Source: Nicotiana tabacum (taxonomy: Eukaryota > Streptophyta > Magnoliopsida > Solanales > Solanaceae). Taken from it: a DNA stretch of 64,000 nt. How positions within the stretch are numbered: the stretch's first letter is position 1; each line of letters begins with the position of its first letter. The position numbers and the translations under genes were made by a program. The notes beneath the pieces were generated by a model, which saw nothing but the letters and a program-made list of their open reading frames with translations, searched no databases and was not told where the DNA came from. Location: contig NC_134082.1 of the NCBI RefSeq assembly GCF_000715075.1, positions 99,736,399 to 99,800,398 of the forward strand. Direction: 5' to 3'. Of this stretch, positions 26,441 to 37,308 are shown piece after piece.

Positions 26441-27663
26441 ATGATAAAAGCGGTTAAAAGTTAAAATTCGCAAATAGGTTCAACATGTATTAAATCAGAT
26501 AATCAAGCCAAATATGACAGTTGAGCGACCGTGCTAGAACCACGGAACTCGGGAATGCCTAACACCTTCTCCCGGGTTAACAGAATTCTTTATCCAGATT
26601 TCTGGTTCGCGGACTGTTAAACAGAGTCATTCTTTTCCTCGATTCGGGATTAAACCAGTGACTTGGGACACCCTAAATCTCCCAAGTGGCGATTCTGAAA
26701 TAAATAAACAAATCCCGTTTCGATTGTCCTTTAATTGGAAAAACTCTTTCACCCCTTGCGGGGGCGGAAAAAGGAGGTGTGACACACCACCTCCAACAAT
26801 ATGCAAATATTGACTCTCAGTAAATTGTAATAAAGTATTATCACTATCAAGAATAGGAGCAGGTGGAGGGCGGGTATGGGGTTTGGGTAGGGGACCCCGG
26901 GGAATTGGAGGAGGAATAGATTGACCACTAGATTCACCACTCTTGGATTTTTCCTTATTTTTACTCAACATTTTTTTAACGAATAATCCATCTTAATTAA
27001 TCAAACAATACAAAAGTAAATAAAACAAAACAAAACTATTATATTAAAACTTAAGAGTTGGAACGAGTTTACCGAATTGACGAACAACTTGTTGAAAATT
27101 ATGTATCGTTGAAGACTTGAATACTTCAATTCACCAACTTCACAATTTTTCACAAATTGCAACAATAAAGTAAGCAATTATAGAAGAAAATTAGAGAGAG
27201 AGATTGAGAGATTGATGATTTTGTGAGAAAAATGAAAGAATGTGGAGGTATTTATAGTTGAAAATAGGGAAAAGTATAATTAAAAAAAGTTTTGGGTTAA
27301 AATAAAGTTGGAAGGGAAAGGGGGGTTAAATGGCTATTTTAGAAATAACAAATGACTATTTTTGGAGGCCAACGACCATTTTTTAAACTTTTGTAACGGC
27401 TAAAAAAATTTGGAATATTTTTTTTTTAAAATAGTCGTTGGGCCCGTTTAGGACCGGTTGAACCGGCCCACTTAGCAGCCGGTCCCGGGCCCAAACGGTC
27501 CCGGTCTCACGGGCTTTTTCAGGGGACGACCCACTTAGCAGCCCACTTCACCTGGTCCCGAGTTTAAACGGTTAGGCCCATTTAGACCCACTACCCATAT
27601 GGGCTCGCGGTCCTGGGCTGGGCCCGGGCCTAGCCGGCCCGCATGCCAACCCTAACGCCATGT

Positions 27664-28010
27664 CCTTAAAATTTACACTGCACATATGAAGTTAAGGACA
27701 TGGCATGACACTTTGTCCTTAATATTTACACAACATTCATGAAGTTAAGGACATTATGTCCTAATATTTACACAACACTCATAAAATTAAGGACATTATA
27801 TCCTTAATATTTACGCCGCACTCATCGAATTAAGGACACTATGTCTTTAACATTTGCATTGCACATATGAAGTTAAGGACATTATGTCCTTAACATTTAC
27901 ATTGCACATATGAAGTTAAGAACATGATAGGATACTTTGTCCTTAATATTTACCCAACATTCATAAAGTTAAGGACACCGTGTCCTTAATATGACAGGGG
28001 TATTTTTGTC
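27664..28010. repeat. hairpin repeat array 3
   Basis: About eight monomers spaced about 43 bp apart contain TTAAGGACA-n-TGTCCTTAA cores and ATTTACAC-GCACATATGAAG or CAACATTCAT spacers. They belong to the right arm of the second hairpin element. A duplicated copy is at 28681-29060. Confidence 0.85.
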
Positions 28011-29131
28011 CGGGCAGATAAAAATTTATTAAGCACTGATTAAAGAGTAAATACATTTTAAATAGTGGCTAAAAAGTAAAGATATCTCTAATTAGTGGCT
28101 AACTATGCACTTCCTGATGTTGATCGATGTATTTTTTCCAATATATATTGCAATGGCTCAATGGCACGTTCTTAATTTTTATGAAAATTTCAGTACTAAA
28201 AAGTAATAAAAATATCTAAGTGTTAGTTGAAATTAGTGTTTGCAATAAAAAAATTTGGCATATGAAAAATAAATTGCAATCACAAAATAAGAGAAAATTA
28301 TTTTTATTAATCAATTCTGAGTACAATTCTGTTAAATGACAATTTTAGAAATAGCAAACGACTATTTTTGCAGGCCAACGACCATTTTTTAAACTTTTGT
28401 AACGGCTAAAATTTTTTTTGGAATATTTATTTTTTAAAATAGTTGTTGGACCCGTTTAGGACCGGTTGAACCGGCCCACTTAGCAGCCGTCCCCGGGCCC
28501 AAACGGTACCAGTCTCACGAGCTTTTTTAGGGGACGACCCACTTAGCAGCCTACTCCACCTGGTCCCGGGTTTAAACGGTTAGGCTTGTTTAGGCCCGCG
28601 AGGCCCACTACCCATATGGGCTTGCGGGCCTAGGCCGGGTACGGGCCTAACCGGCCCACATGCCAACTCTAACGCCATGTTCTTAACATTTACACTGCAC
28701 ATATGAAGTTAAGGATACGACATGACACTTTGTCCTTAATATTTACATAGCATTCATGAAGTTAAGGACATCATGTCCTAATATTTATACAACACTCATA
28801 AAATTAAGGACACTATGTCCTTAATATTTACACTACACACATCAAGTTAAGGACACCATGTCTTTAACATTTGCATTGCACATATGAAGTTAAGGACATT
28901 ATAACATTTACACTCTACACATGAAGTTAAGGACGTCATGTCCTTAACATTTACACTGCACATATGAAGTTAATGACATGATATGTCACTTTGTACTTAA
29001 TATTTACATAGCATTCATAAAGTTAAGGATATCATGTTCTTAATATGACAGAGATATTTTCGTCCAGGCAGATAAAAATTTATTAAGCACTGGCTAATGA
29101 GTAAATACATTTTAAATAGTGGCTAAAAAGT

Positions 29132-32100
29132 TGTCACGGCCCAAAATCCAATAAAGGTTGTGATGCTGTCAGACACCTCTGTCAGGCAAGCCAATACTAA
29201 ATAGTTAATTAAACTCTCATTTTAATACATTTGAAATCATAAATTTCCTTTAATTTAACTAATAAAAGATAATCTTCACAAAATAAATAAATAAAAGTGC
29301 TTATAATTTTCAATACTGAATATCCCGTAATCACCCCAGAACCCGGTGTCACAAGTGCATGAGCATCTACTAGGAATTTACAGTAACATACAATGACTGT
29401 TCGGAATAAAGTTTGGACAGAAAGAAAATACACTACTCTGAAAGAGACTCTGCTGGTTGCGGGTCGTCTCTAGAGATGCAACTCACCCAAGTCTTTGTAT
29501 CAACCATGCCTCTGCGCCTACTAGGTCACCAGACATGCATATGCCTATGCAACAAAAATGCACAACAAGTGTAGTATGAGTACGAAAACAACGCGTACCC
29601 AATAAGTATCCAGTCTAACCTCAAAAAAAGTAGTAACGAGGGGTCGACTTCGACACTTACTAGTGGTCCAATAATATCAGGTACAGTAATAAAGTGAATA
29701 AATATGAAACGGAGTAAATATATGGAATAAGCAAGTAAAAAATACGTGATACAATCCCCTTCTTTATAATTTTACTCAAGCTCTCAGCTAGCAAGTTCCC
29801 TCCGTAACCAGAGCATATATATAACTATAATGGATTTCATCAAGAAAGTTATCATGATTCAAATCAAGGAGGTTGTCATAATTCAAATCAGGGAAAAACC
29901 TCAGAACCACTGGCCTCTTGCCAAATATTACGCACGATTCCATGAGGATAATATATATAGGAAATGTCGAGGCGTACGACCCAATCCAACATAAAAGTAA
30001 ACTGTGCACTATCGAGGGTCGAACGGCACGGACCATAGATGCATCTATTAACCTGCCGAGGCGAACGGCCCGCTCCCATGAGAGTGTGGTACATAAATCA
30101 TGCCAAGGCGAACGGCCCGATCCCATAAGAGTAGTAGAAGGAAATACCCCGCTCGTGAATCATACATGCGACGCGGTCAAATATAAATTTAAGGAATCAC
30201 CCCGCTCGCGGATCATACTTGTGACGTGGTCAAACATAATTTTTAACATCTAAATCATATCTCTTTCTTGCATCTTTTTAAAGTAACGGAAATTCAGCTT
30301 GTAGCTTTTTAAGGAAATTACCCCGCTCGCGAAACATACATGCGACGCGGTTACACATAGATTTCCTTAAGCTATTATAATATTTTTCAATTCTTTTCGA
30401 AAATACGAAGTTCAAATGAAACCTTTTAAATCTTATATTCTTCAATTTCACTACTTTCAAAACATTTAATAAGCAAACTCAATCTCGCTACCTCTCAAGG
30501 CAAGCAATAAATATAACTCAATAACAATATCAACAAGGCATGATATAAGCCTAAAACTACCAGGACATAGGCATAGCTAGTAGCTACGTATGGACTCTCG
30601 TCACCTCGTGCGTACGTAGCCCCCATAAATAGAAGCACATAATCATTCAGTTCACCTATGGGGTTAATTCCCTCTTACAAGGTTAGAAAGGAGACTTACC
30701 TCACTCCGAAGTTCCACATCCGGCTCCAAGCCCTTCCGACGACTCAAACCGATGCCCAACGCTCCAAAACTACTCAATAATTGTGCAAACCCATAAATAT
30801 ATACTCAAACACTCATAACAATTCAATTTATATCAAATTCCAACTCCTCTCGAAAAGTTAACAAAATCGCCCTCAGACTCACGTGCCCGGATTCTGAAAT
30901 TTTTCGAAGATAACGTTTACCATAACCTCACAAATTCAAATATATAATTTTCTCTCAATTTCATGCCTAAAATCGTGGTATAAATCCACGAATATCAATT
31001 TCTAGGTTTTCCTCGAAATCCCCAAATTTCTACAAATTTCCTTGTCTAAATCCATATATAAACCTTGTATTTACTCAAAATAGTAGACATCACTTACCTC
31101 ATGCTTGGTGATGAAAATGGTACTCCAAAGTTGCTCCAAAATCGATTCCTATGAAAGAAATGAAGTGAAAATGAGCCAAAATTTCGATTTTAAAAGAACA
31201 CTCCCCAGGCGACCCTTCATCGTGAACGCGGAACATCCCTCGCGTTCGCGAAGCTCAGAAATCTCATGCCCAGAAAATCCTTCTCCGCCTTCGCGACCCG
31301 CTGATCGCGTTCGCGAAAGCCAACTGCCTAGACCCATCGTGTTCGCGTTATCCTCTACGCATTTGCGTAGGCCAAATGTCCTTGGGCCCAGCTCTCCCTT
31401 ACCTTCTTCGCATTCGCGTAGCCTTGGCCGCGTTCGCGAAGGCTTAACCAACTATTGCCTCGCGTTCGCGATGGCCAAACTCAGCATCCCCATCAACTCC
31501 TCTTTGCGAACGCGGCACTTCCTTCGCGTTCGAGAAGAAGGAAACCATACACCAACAAACAACAGTTCCAAAACAGCCCGAAATGCTCTGAACCCCCCCC
31601 TGGAAACACACCCGAGGCCCCCGGGACCCCTTTTAATCACACTAACCAGTCCTATAACATAATACGGATCTGCTCGAGGCCTCAAATCACATCAAAAATG
31701 CCGAAATTATGAATCGCAACTCAATTCAAGCTTTATGAACTTTAGAACTTCAAACTTCTATATTCGATGCCGAAACCTATCAAATCTCGTCTAATTGACC
31801 TCAAATTTCGCACACAAGTCATATTTGACATTATGGATCTATTCGAACTTCCAAAATCGGATTCCGACCCCAATATCAAAAAGTCCACTTCCGGTCAAAC
31901 TCCTCAAAAACCTTCAAATTTCTATCTTTAGCCAAATGACTACAAAATGACCCACGGACCTCCGATCGTGCTCCCAACACCAGAATCACCATACAGAGCT
32001 ATTCCCAGACTCGGAATCCTAAATAGACATTGATAACACTGAAATGCACTTCAACCCAAACTTATGAAATTCTTCCAAAAATGCTAACTTCCACAATAGG

Positions 32101-32406
32101 TGCTGAAACGTTCCCGGGTATTCCAAAACCCGATCCGGACATACGCCCAAGTACGAAATCACCATACGAACCTATTGGAATCTTCGAATCCCGATTCCGA
32201 GGTTGTTTACTCAAAAATTCAATCTTAGTCAATTCTTTCAACTTAAAGCTTCCGAAATGAGAATTCTCTTTCTAAATCAACATCGAACTTCCCGGAATTC
32301 AATTCCGACCATGCGTACAAGTCATAATACATTAAGTGAAGCTACTCATGACCTCAAACTGTTGGACGATGTGCTAGAGCTCAAAACGACCGGTCGGGTC
32401 GTTACA
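29132..32406 (-). mobile_element. gypsy-type solo LTR, 3.3 kb
   Basis: On the minus strand this starts TGTAACGACCCGACCGGTCG and ends GGGCCGTGACA. Flanks are AAAGT (29127-29131) and AGAGT (32407-32411), a 5-bp duplication with one mismatch. The interrupted sequence matches uninterrupted copy 1 near 28085. It has no coding domains. A CpG-rich block at 31200-31560 repeats CGCGTTCGCG-type palindromes, and 29990-30360 has short diverged repeats with GGCGAACGGCCCG or CCCCGCTCGCG. ORFs such as 31105-31662 lie in these repeats and are not genes. Confidence 0.8.
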
Positions 32407-32571
32407 AGAGTAAACACATCTCTAATTAGTGGCTAACTGTGCACTTCCTGATGTTGATCGATGTATTTTTTCCAATTTATATTTCAATGGCTCAATGGCA
32501 TGTTCTTAATTTTTATGAAATTTTTGAGTACCAAAAAGTAATAAAAATATCTAAGTGTTAGTTGAAATTAG

Positions 32572-33637
32572 TGTTTGCAATAAAAAAATTTGGCATATGA
32601 AAAATAAATTGCAATCACAAAATAAGAGAAAAATATTTTTACTAATCAATTGTAAGTACAATTATGTTTCTCTCTTGATTCTTCTCTCCTGATTATCTCC
32701 ATGATTCGAGGGCTGAAGCAGCGTATTTCTCGAATGTAGGATGTGCAGACCTCCTAGAGATGTATTTGATCTCCAGCTTCTTGAACTATTTGATTGTTAA
32801 GAAGTATCCGACCATATTTTGATCTCTTTGTGAATATCCCAAGAGTTTGTGGGATTTTGAGACACCTCTTCAAGGAAATATGTATCCCTTTATATAGATG
32901 TGAGTTAGGGTTTAGGGTAGAGTAATGTCCAAGAACCCTAATAGACTCCTAGGATTTCAAGAGTCCTGTAGTATTTTTAATTTAAGATTTGGCTTGATCC
33001 CTTAAAATTTCGATGTCTACAAATGCCCCTTACTTCAAGGTTTGTGGGGGTGTAGGCTTGCCGAAACTTTAAGACGAGACTTGAAGTACTCGACCACCGC
33101 AACAAATGGTTTTGAAACTTGGAGTTTTCGATTTACAGGAGGAAGAGATGAAGGGTAGTACTGGTCCCACTGGGCGTGCCAATTTGTTTGCAATAACTTT
33201 AAAATTTGACATATGAAAAATAAATTGCAATCACAAAATAAGAGAAAAATATTTTTACTAATCAATTGTGAGTACAATTTTATTTCTCCTTTGATTCTTC
33301 TTTCCTGATTGCTCCGTGATTCGAGGGCTGAAGCAGCGTATTTCTCGAATGTAGGATGTGCAGACCTCGTAGAGATGTATTTGATCTCCATCTTCTTAAA
33401 CTATTTGATTGTTAAGAAGTATCCGACCATATTTTGATCTCTTTGTGAATATCCCAAGAGTTTGTGAGATTTTGAGACACCTCTTCAAGGGAATATGTAT
33501 CCCTTTATATAGGTGTGAGTTAGGGTTTAGGGTAGAGTAACGTCCAAGAAACCCTAATAGACTCCTAGGATTTCAAAAATCCTGTAGTATTTTTAATTTA
33601 AGATTTGGCTTGATCCCTTAAAATTTCGATGTCTACA
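32572..33637 (+). mobile_element. TRIM-like miniature LTR retrotransposon, complete
   Basis: Two LTRs of 450 and 453 bp (32572-33021 and 33185-33637) start TGTTTGCAATAA and end GATGTCTACA, and differ by a few percent. They enclose 163 bp of non-coding DNA. A perfect 5-bp duplication, ATTAG, flanks the element (32567-32571 and 33638-33642). Total length is 1066 bp. No primer-binding site matching initiator tRNA-Met was seen. The small size and lack of coding fit a TRIM. Confidence 0.9.
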
Positions 33638-33675
33638 ATTAGTAATATGAAGCTTAAAGTCTAGATATTATAAAG

Positions 33676-33815
33676 GAAAATGACTTTCGTCCATGAGAAA
33701 AGAAAGTTATTTTCCTCTATTTGATGAAAATTCTGTCAACCAAAACGTCAGAAAATGAATTCTTCATGAAAAAATATTTTTTCGAAAAATAACTTTCATC
33801 ATATTAAACACACCC
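33676..33815. repeat. possible short MITE
   Basis: GGAAAATGACTTTC near the start and AAAATAACTTTCATC near the end form a weak inverted/direct pattern, with a CACACCC-like end common in Solanaceae MITEs. Boundaries are uncertain. Confidence 0.25.
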
Positions 33816-33985
33816 GAGAAAGGATAAGTTTGGTTCACTATCTACAAGTACAAGGTATTGTTCTCACCATATCCTTTGCTTTCTCTCTCTATTCACTAGC
33901 TCTCACCTTAAAATGATTCCAAAGGAAACCAGTATGTTGGCTAAAGTATGACTTCCTACACTTGGGCGAGGAGTCTTGCAAAATA

Positions 33986-34889
33986 AGTGGGCGTTTGCAA
34001 TTAAGAATTGTAAAATCTCGAAAAAAGTATAAAAATAACAAAAAATAAATCAAGTGAAAATGATATTTGAAAATTAGAATTGTGTTTGGAAATGAATACA
34101 TTTTTGAGTTGTTTTTAAATTTTTGTGAGTGATTTGAAATGAAAATTTTGAAAAATAGCTTTTTGGAGTTTTTAAAAGTCCGTTTGGACATACAATTTTT
34201 TTTTTTGAAAACAATGTTTGGTTATTCCATTCTTACCAATTTTCCCTTTTTCACTTGAAAATGAGAATTTGCTAGTTTTTAGTTTTACAAATTTATCCTA
34301 TATTTTAAAATTTTATAAAATGACCCCATCAGTTTTTCATCTTTGGCAGATACATCTTTGGCGACTGATGGTGGAACATCAGTCCTATTTGATACTTGAA
34401 CTCTACCTACTGGAAGTTTGATTATATGGTTATGAGAAATATGTGGCTATACCCGCTTTTGTACCTTCTCTGTGTGTTAGTAGAATTAGAAAATATGATA
34501 TTGATTTTACATCTTTTGTGTATTGCAGTAAAGCAGAATATGATAATAGTTAAACAATAGCATTTTATTGTTTATTTCAAGTAGGATAATAAAATTGGGG
34601 TGGTTTTGATATTTTTTACAAGTTGTGGGATATAAATCATGTTTCATGGTTTTAAAAAAAAATACATCCAAATATATTGCAAAAATTTTAACCAATCACA
34701 ACTTCATCTTCAATTCAAATTTTCGTGAAATTCCAAATTTGATTTTTTTTTTTTGGAATTCATGTCCAAACGCCTACTAAAATTTTCAAAAAAGTCTGAA
34801 ATTCATCTTCAAGTGAAAACTAAAAATTTCATGGCCAACATTGTTTTTGAAAAAAGTGAACAAAATTTTATGGCCAAACGACCCCTAAA
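33986..34889. mobile_element. foldback-type MITE containing a second MITE
   Basis: The outer ends read GGGCGTTTGCAATTAAG and, inverted, GGGGTCGTTTGGCCATAAAA. Inside are CGTTTGGACAT (34181) and ATGTCCAAACG (34762), the ends of a second, inner element of about 600 bp. No coding capacity. The element types are not assigned. Confidence 0.5.
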
Positions 34890-35059
34890 TTTGTCTAATT
34901 TAAAATTTGTCATTTTGGCGAGTAATGTTTGCTACTTTGGTCCTCTAACTATTATGGTAAATTGCACGAGTGCTCTATTTGGTCGTCTTCATTTAACCAA
35001 TACTCACTTTTTAATTTTTTTAAATTTGTACCCACTTTTTAAATAACTTCAAGCCTTTT

Positions 35060-35103
35060 TCTCCTCTTTCTTCTTCTTCTTCTTCTTCTTCTTCTTCTTC
35101 TTC
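35060..35103 (+). repeat. (TTC)n microsatellite
   Basis: An imperfect CTT/TTC run of roughly 14 units. Confidence 0.9.
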
Positions 35104-35399
35104 GGGTGACAGTGATTTTATATGGTGTTTGTGAACATATTTTAAGGTAGTTTATGATGTTTTACACCGTTGAGTTGTTATTGCGCTTTTTTTAATTATT
35201 GCTTAGGGTTTCTTCTTTTTCTTAATTGCAAAATGGGTTCATTAGATTATTGTTGTTTTGACAAATTGATGGTTGGGGTATGTTCTTGATGATATTTGGA
35301 GGTTGGTTTCAAATTTGAGCTCATTTGGAGTAGATTTATGTATTAATAGTAGTATATTGGATTGTTATAATTGAAGAGCAAATTTATATTTTTGGGCAA

Positions 35400-35860
35400 T
35401 TTGCACTTCAGGCCTATTTGGCCTTAAGTTCTTGAAAACGTTAGTTGCACTTCAGACCTATTTGGCCTTAAGTGCATCTGAAGTGCAATTTTTTTACTTT
35501 AGACTTATTGGCCTTAAGTGTAGAAAAACGTTTGTTGCACTTCAGACCTTTTGGCCTTAAGTTCCTGTAAAGTACAATTTTTCACTTCAGACTTATTGGC
35601 CTTAAGTACTATTTGAAACCATTGGTTACACTTCAGACCTATTTGGCCATAGAGCATCTGAAGTGCAATTTTTCACCTCAAACTTATTGGCATTAAGTAT
35701 AGGAAAACGTTTGTTACACTTCAGACCTTTTGGCCTTAAGTGCATCTAAAGTGCAATTTTTCACTTCATATTTATTGGCCTTAAGTGCATGAAACTATTG
35801 GTTGTACTTTAGACCCATTTGGCCTTAAGTACACCTGAAGTGCTTTTTTTCACTTCAGAC
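35400..35860. repeat. second hairpin repeat family, about 45-bp spacing
   Basis: About ten units contain CACTTCAGAC-n-TTGGCCTTAAGTG, imperfect inverted repeats with 9 of 11 arm positions matching. The half-unit spacing is about 45 bp and the full unit about 90 bp. The sequence differs from the GTCCTTAA family. Confidence 0.8.
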
Positions 35861-36077
35861 CCGATAAGTCTGAAATTGATCATAAAGTGGGTAGGCTTGC
35901 AAATTATTTTGCAAAGTGGGTATAAGTTCAATTGCGACCCAAAACCGGGTATAGATGGAAAAGCCCCACTATTACGGCTTATATATTTCAATTCCCACTG
36001 TTAAAGTTCATTTACAAAAATCAAAATTCGGTTTGACACGAACTTCATTTTAGGCGTAATGGCTTCTGAGCCACTTA

Positions 36078-36803
36078 AACTTGCACCGGATTTTAAAGCC
36101 GATACATGACTTTTCGATTTTCCCATTTCAAAAAATATCAAAACCATTCCGACAAGGTTTCCATCGGAAAAAATGGCATCTCGGTGACACTCGTCAAAAT
36201 CAAAATTAACAGACCTCCTTGAAAATTTGCAGTAATTTCGTAGTCTCTACCGGCCAAAGAGATCACCGAAAATGTTGTCACCACCATATCTGTCGTCAAC
36301 TGAGAAAATGAGATAGGCCAACCAATGCCAAAATGATTAGTTTGTGGAGAAATAAAGGCTGGTCACGGGATTGTTCAAAGTCGCAATGAAGAGAAAGGAG
36401 GTGGGGGTGGTGGGATCGGAAAGAAATTGCAGGGAGAAAGAAATTGAGGGAGATGAGAGGGGGGGGAGGGGGGGGGTTGTAAGGAAGAAGATAAGAAAGG
36501 GGGTTTCGGGGAGGGATTTAGGATTCAGTTTTTTTTTTTTAATTTTTTATTTGCTTGTCATTTATTTACTTTTCCTTTTTCTTATTTAGATTTAATATTT
36601 TTAAGTTTAGTAATCCGAGTGACGCTCTTTTTCGGCGTGATTAACACGCACTTTGATCACGTCAGTTGTGCTACTGCCACATAAGCATAGTCAAAGGTTA
36701 GAGTCGTTCACTTATAAGTAATCGATTGAGTTGGGGTATTAAAATGGGAAAATCAAAAGTTTATATATCGATTTTAAAATTCGGTGCAAGTTTATATGTA
36801 ATC
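36078..36803. mobile_element. non-autonomous DNA transposon with about 55-bp inverted ends
   Basis: The left end (36078-36132) and the reverse complement of the right end (36738-36803) share AAACTTGCACCG, ATTTTAAA, CGAT and GATTTTCCCATTT. The interior has a purine-rich G-run (about 36390-36520) and no recognised gene; a 72-codon frame there is low complexity. Confidence 0.65.
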
Positions 36804-36923
36804 ACTAATGTATTTTAGGTGGAGCATGTTATCACAAAATTGTGTGACCAGAAAATGAAAAGCCATTATCTCTTTTTTGTTGGGTCGAAAATCCATTATC
36901 ATCATAGCGGTATTTTTATGGCC

Positions 36924-37308
36924 TATAGCCTGTTTGACCAAACTTCTCCAACCCTAAAAGCACCTTTTTATAGCAAGAAAAAGTATTTTTTTTCAAAGTT
37001 GAAGTGTTTGGCCAAGTTTTTGGAAGAAAAAAAGGTGCTTTTGAGGAGAAGCAGAAGCAGTTTTGGATACGCAGAAAAAAATAACTTCTCTCCACAAGCA
37101 CTTTTTTGAAAATTACTTTTGAGAAAAATATTTAAAGCAATTTTTGAAAGCTTGAACAAACACTAATTGCTGCTCGAAAGTGCTTTTCAAATTAATTAGC
37201 CAAACACAAACTGTTTCTCACCAAAAATACTTTTGAGAAAATCACATTTAAGAAAAAACACTTATCAAAATAAGTTAGAATTTTGCAGCTCGGCCAAACC
37301 AGCTATTA
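36924..37308. mobile_element. MITE, AAGCACTTTT-rich family, copy 1
   Basis: The ends are ATAGCCTGTTTGACCAAACT and, inverted, TAATAGCTGGTTTGGCCGAG. The interior is rich in AAAGCACTTTT and its complement. A second copy is at 38325-38630 inside the host gene. Confidence 0.75.

Larger units (their letters stand above)
22286..26784 (+). mobile_element. solo LTR (LTR B) of the Tat-type family
   Basis: A 4499-bp sequence starts TGTGAGCACGTG and ends GGTGTGACA. It is flanked by a perfect 5-bp duplication, CACCA, at 22281-22285 and 26785-26789. It matches LTR A along its whole layout, including TATA box, duplicated module and 3' end. No internal region is present, so it is a solo LTR left by LTR-LTR recombination. 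It interrupts the hAT transposase. Confidence 0.93.
20411..26971 (-). pseudogene. hAT (Ac-like) transposase, split by a solo LTR and full of stops
   Basis: The N-terminal exon (26971-26785) is low-complexity and proline/serine-rich. It is cut at 26785 by LTR B and resumes at 22285, in register once one copy of the 5-bp duplication is removed. A middle segment (22037-21672) holds the transposase core: T-T-D-I, Y-L-T-V-T, W-I-D-E-D-W, V-D-N-A-T and H-V-R-C-I-C-H. The 21388-20837 segment matches the hAT RNase-H-like C-terminal part. A dimerisation region (about 20800-20560) with E-S-A-F-x-Q follows. The frame ends at TAA 20411-20413. Several in-frame stops (near 22215, 20840, 20790 and 20600), mostly TAG, mark it as dead. 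Confidence 0.85.
19939..27655 (-). mobile_element. hAT transposon with 8-bp target-site duplication
   Basis: A perfect 8-bp direct repeat, CGCCATGT, flanks the element at 19931-19938 and 27656-27663. The ends are inverted and similar (AAGGGTGTAATG on the left, TTAGGGTTGGCATG read from the right), and both are followed by long GC-rich stretches of GGGCC/CGGGCC. Without the nested solo LTR the element is about 3.2 kb. It encodes a decayed hAT transposase on the minus strand. An 8-bp duplication is the hAT hallmark. Confidence 0.85.
19740..28100. mobile_element. second hairpin-bearing, MULE-like non-autonomous element, split by a hAT insertion
   Basis: The outer ends (about 19755-19935 and 27656-28090) are inverted relative to each other. 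Both carry TAGCCACT or TAGTCACT, TTTAAAATG-TATTTA, a GACAAAAATA segment, and then hairpin units containing AAGGACA. Removing the hAT (19939-27655) and one target duplication leaves about 640 bp with no coding capacity. The ends resemble the MULE terminus near 19690. The exact termini are uncertain. Confidence 0.5.
27325..32670. repeat. tandem duplication of about 1 kb, second copy interrupted by an LTR
   Basis: Copy 1 is 27325-28330. Copy 2 starts at 28331 and continues to 29131, resuming at 32412-32670 after the inserted LTR. Each copy holds the hAT right end (including CGCCATGT at 27656 and 28673), hairpin array 3, the element end, flanking DNA and the first 97 bp of the TRIM LTR. The junction at 28331 joins truncated TRIM LTR to hAT sequence, with GTT microhomology. 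Confidence 0.9.
34960..35965. mobile_element. possible non-autonomous DNA element with its own hairpin array
   Basis: An inverted similarity (GTACCCACTTTTTAAATA near 35028; RC of the right side reads ATACCCACTTTGCAAAATA near 35915) frames an array at 35400-35860. A (TTC)n run lies at 35060-35103. No open frame has a recognisable domain. The termini are approximate. Confidence 0.4.

Noticed and set aside
31105..31685. Open frames with arginine/serine/proline-rich products
   Set aside because: They are translations of the CGCGTTCGCG palindrome cluster in a solo LTR.
36371..36589. 72-codon frame in G-rich DNA
   Set aside because: It is low complexity and lies inside a non-autonomous DNA element with no relatives recognised.
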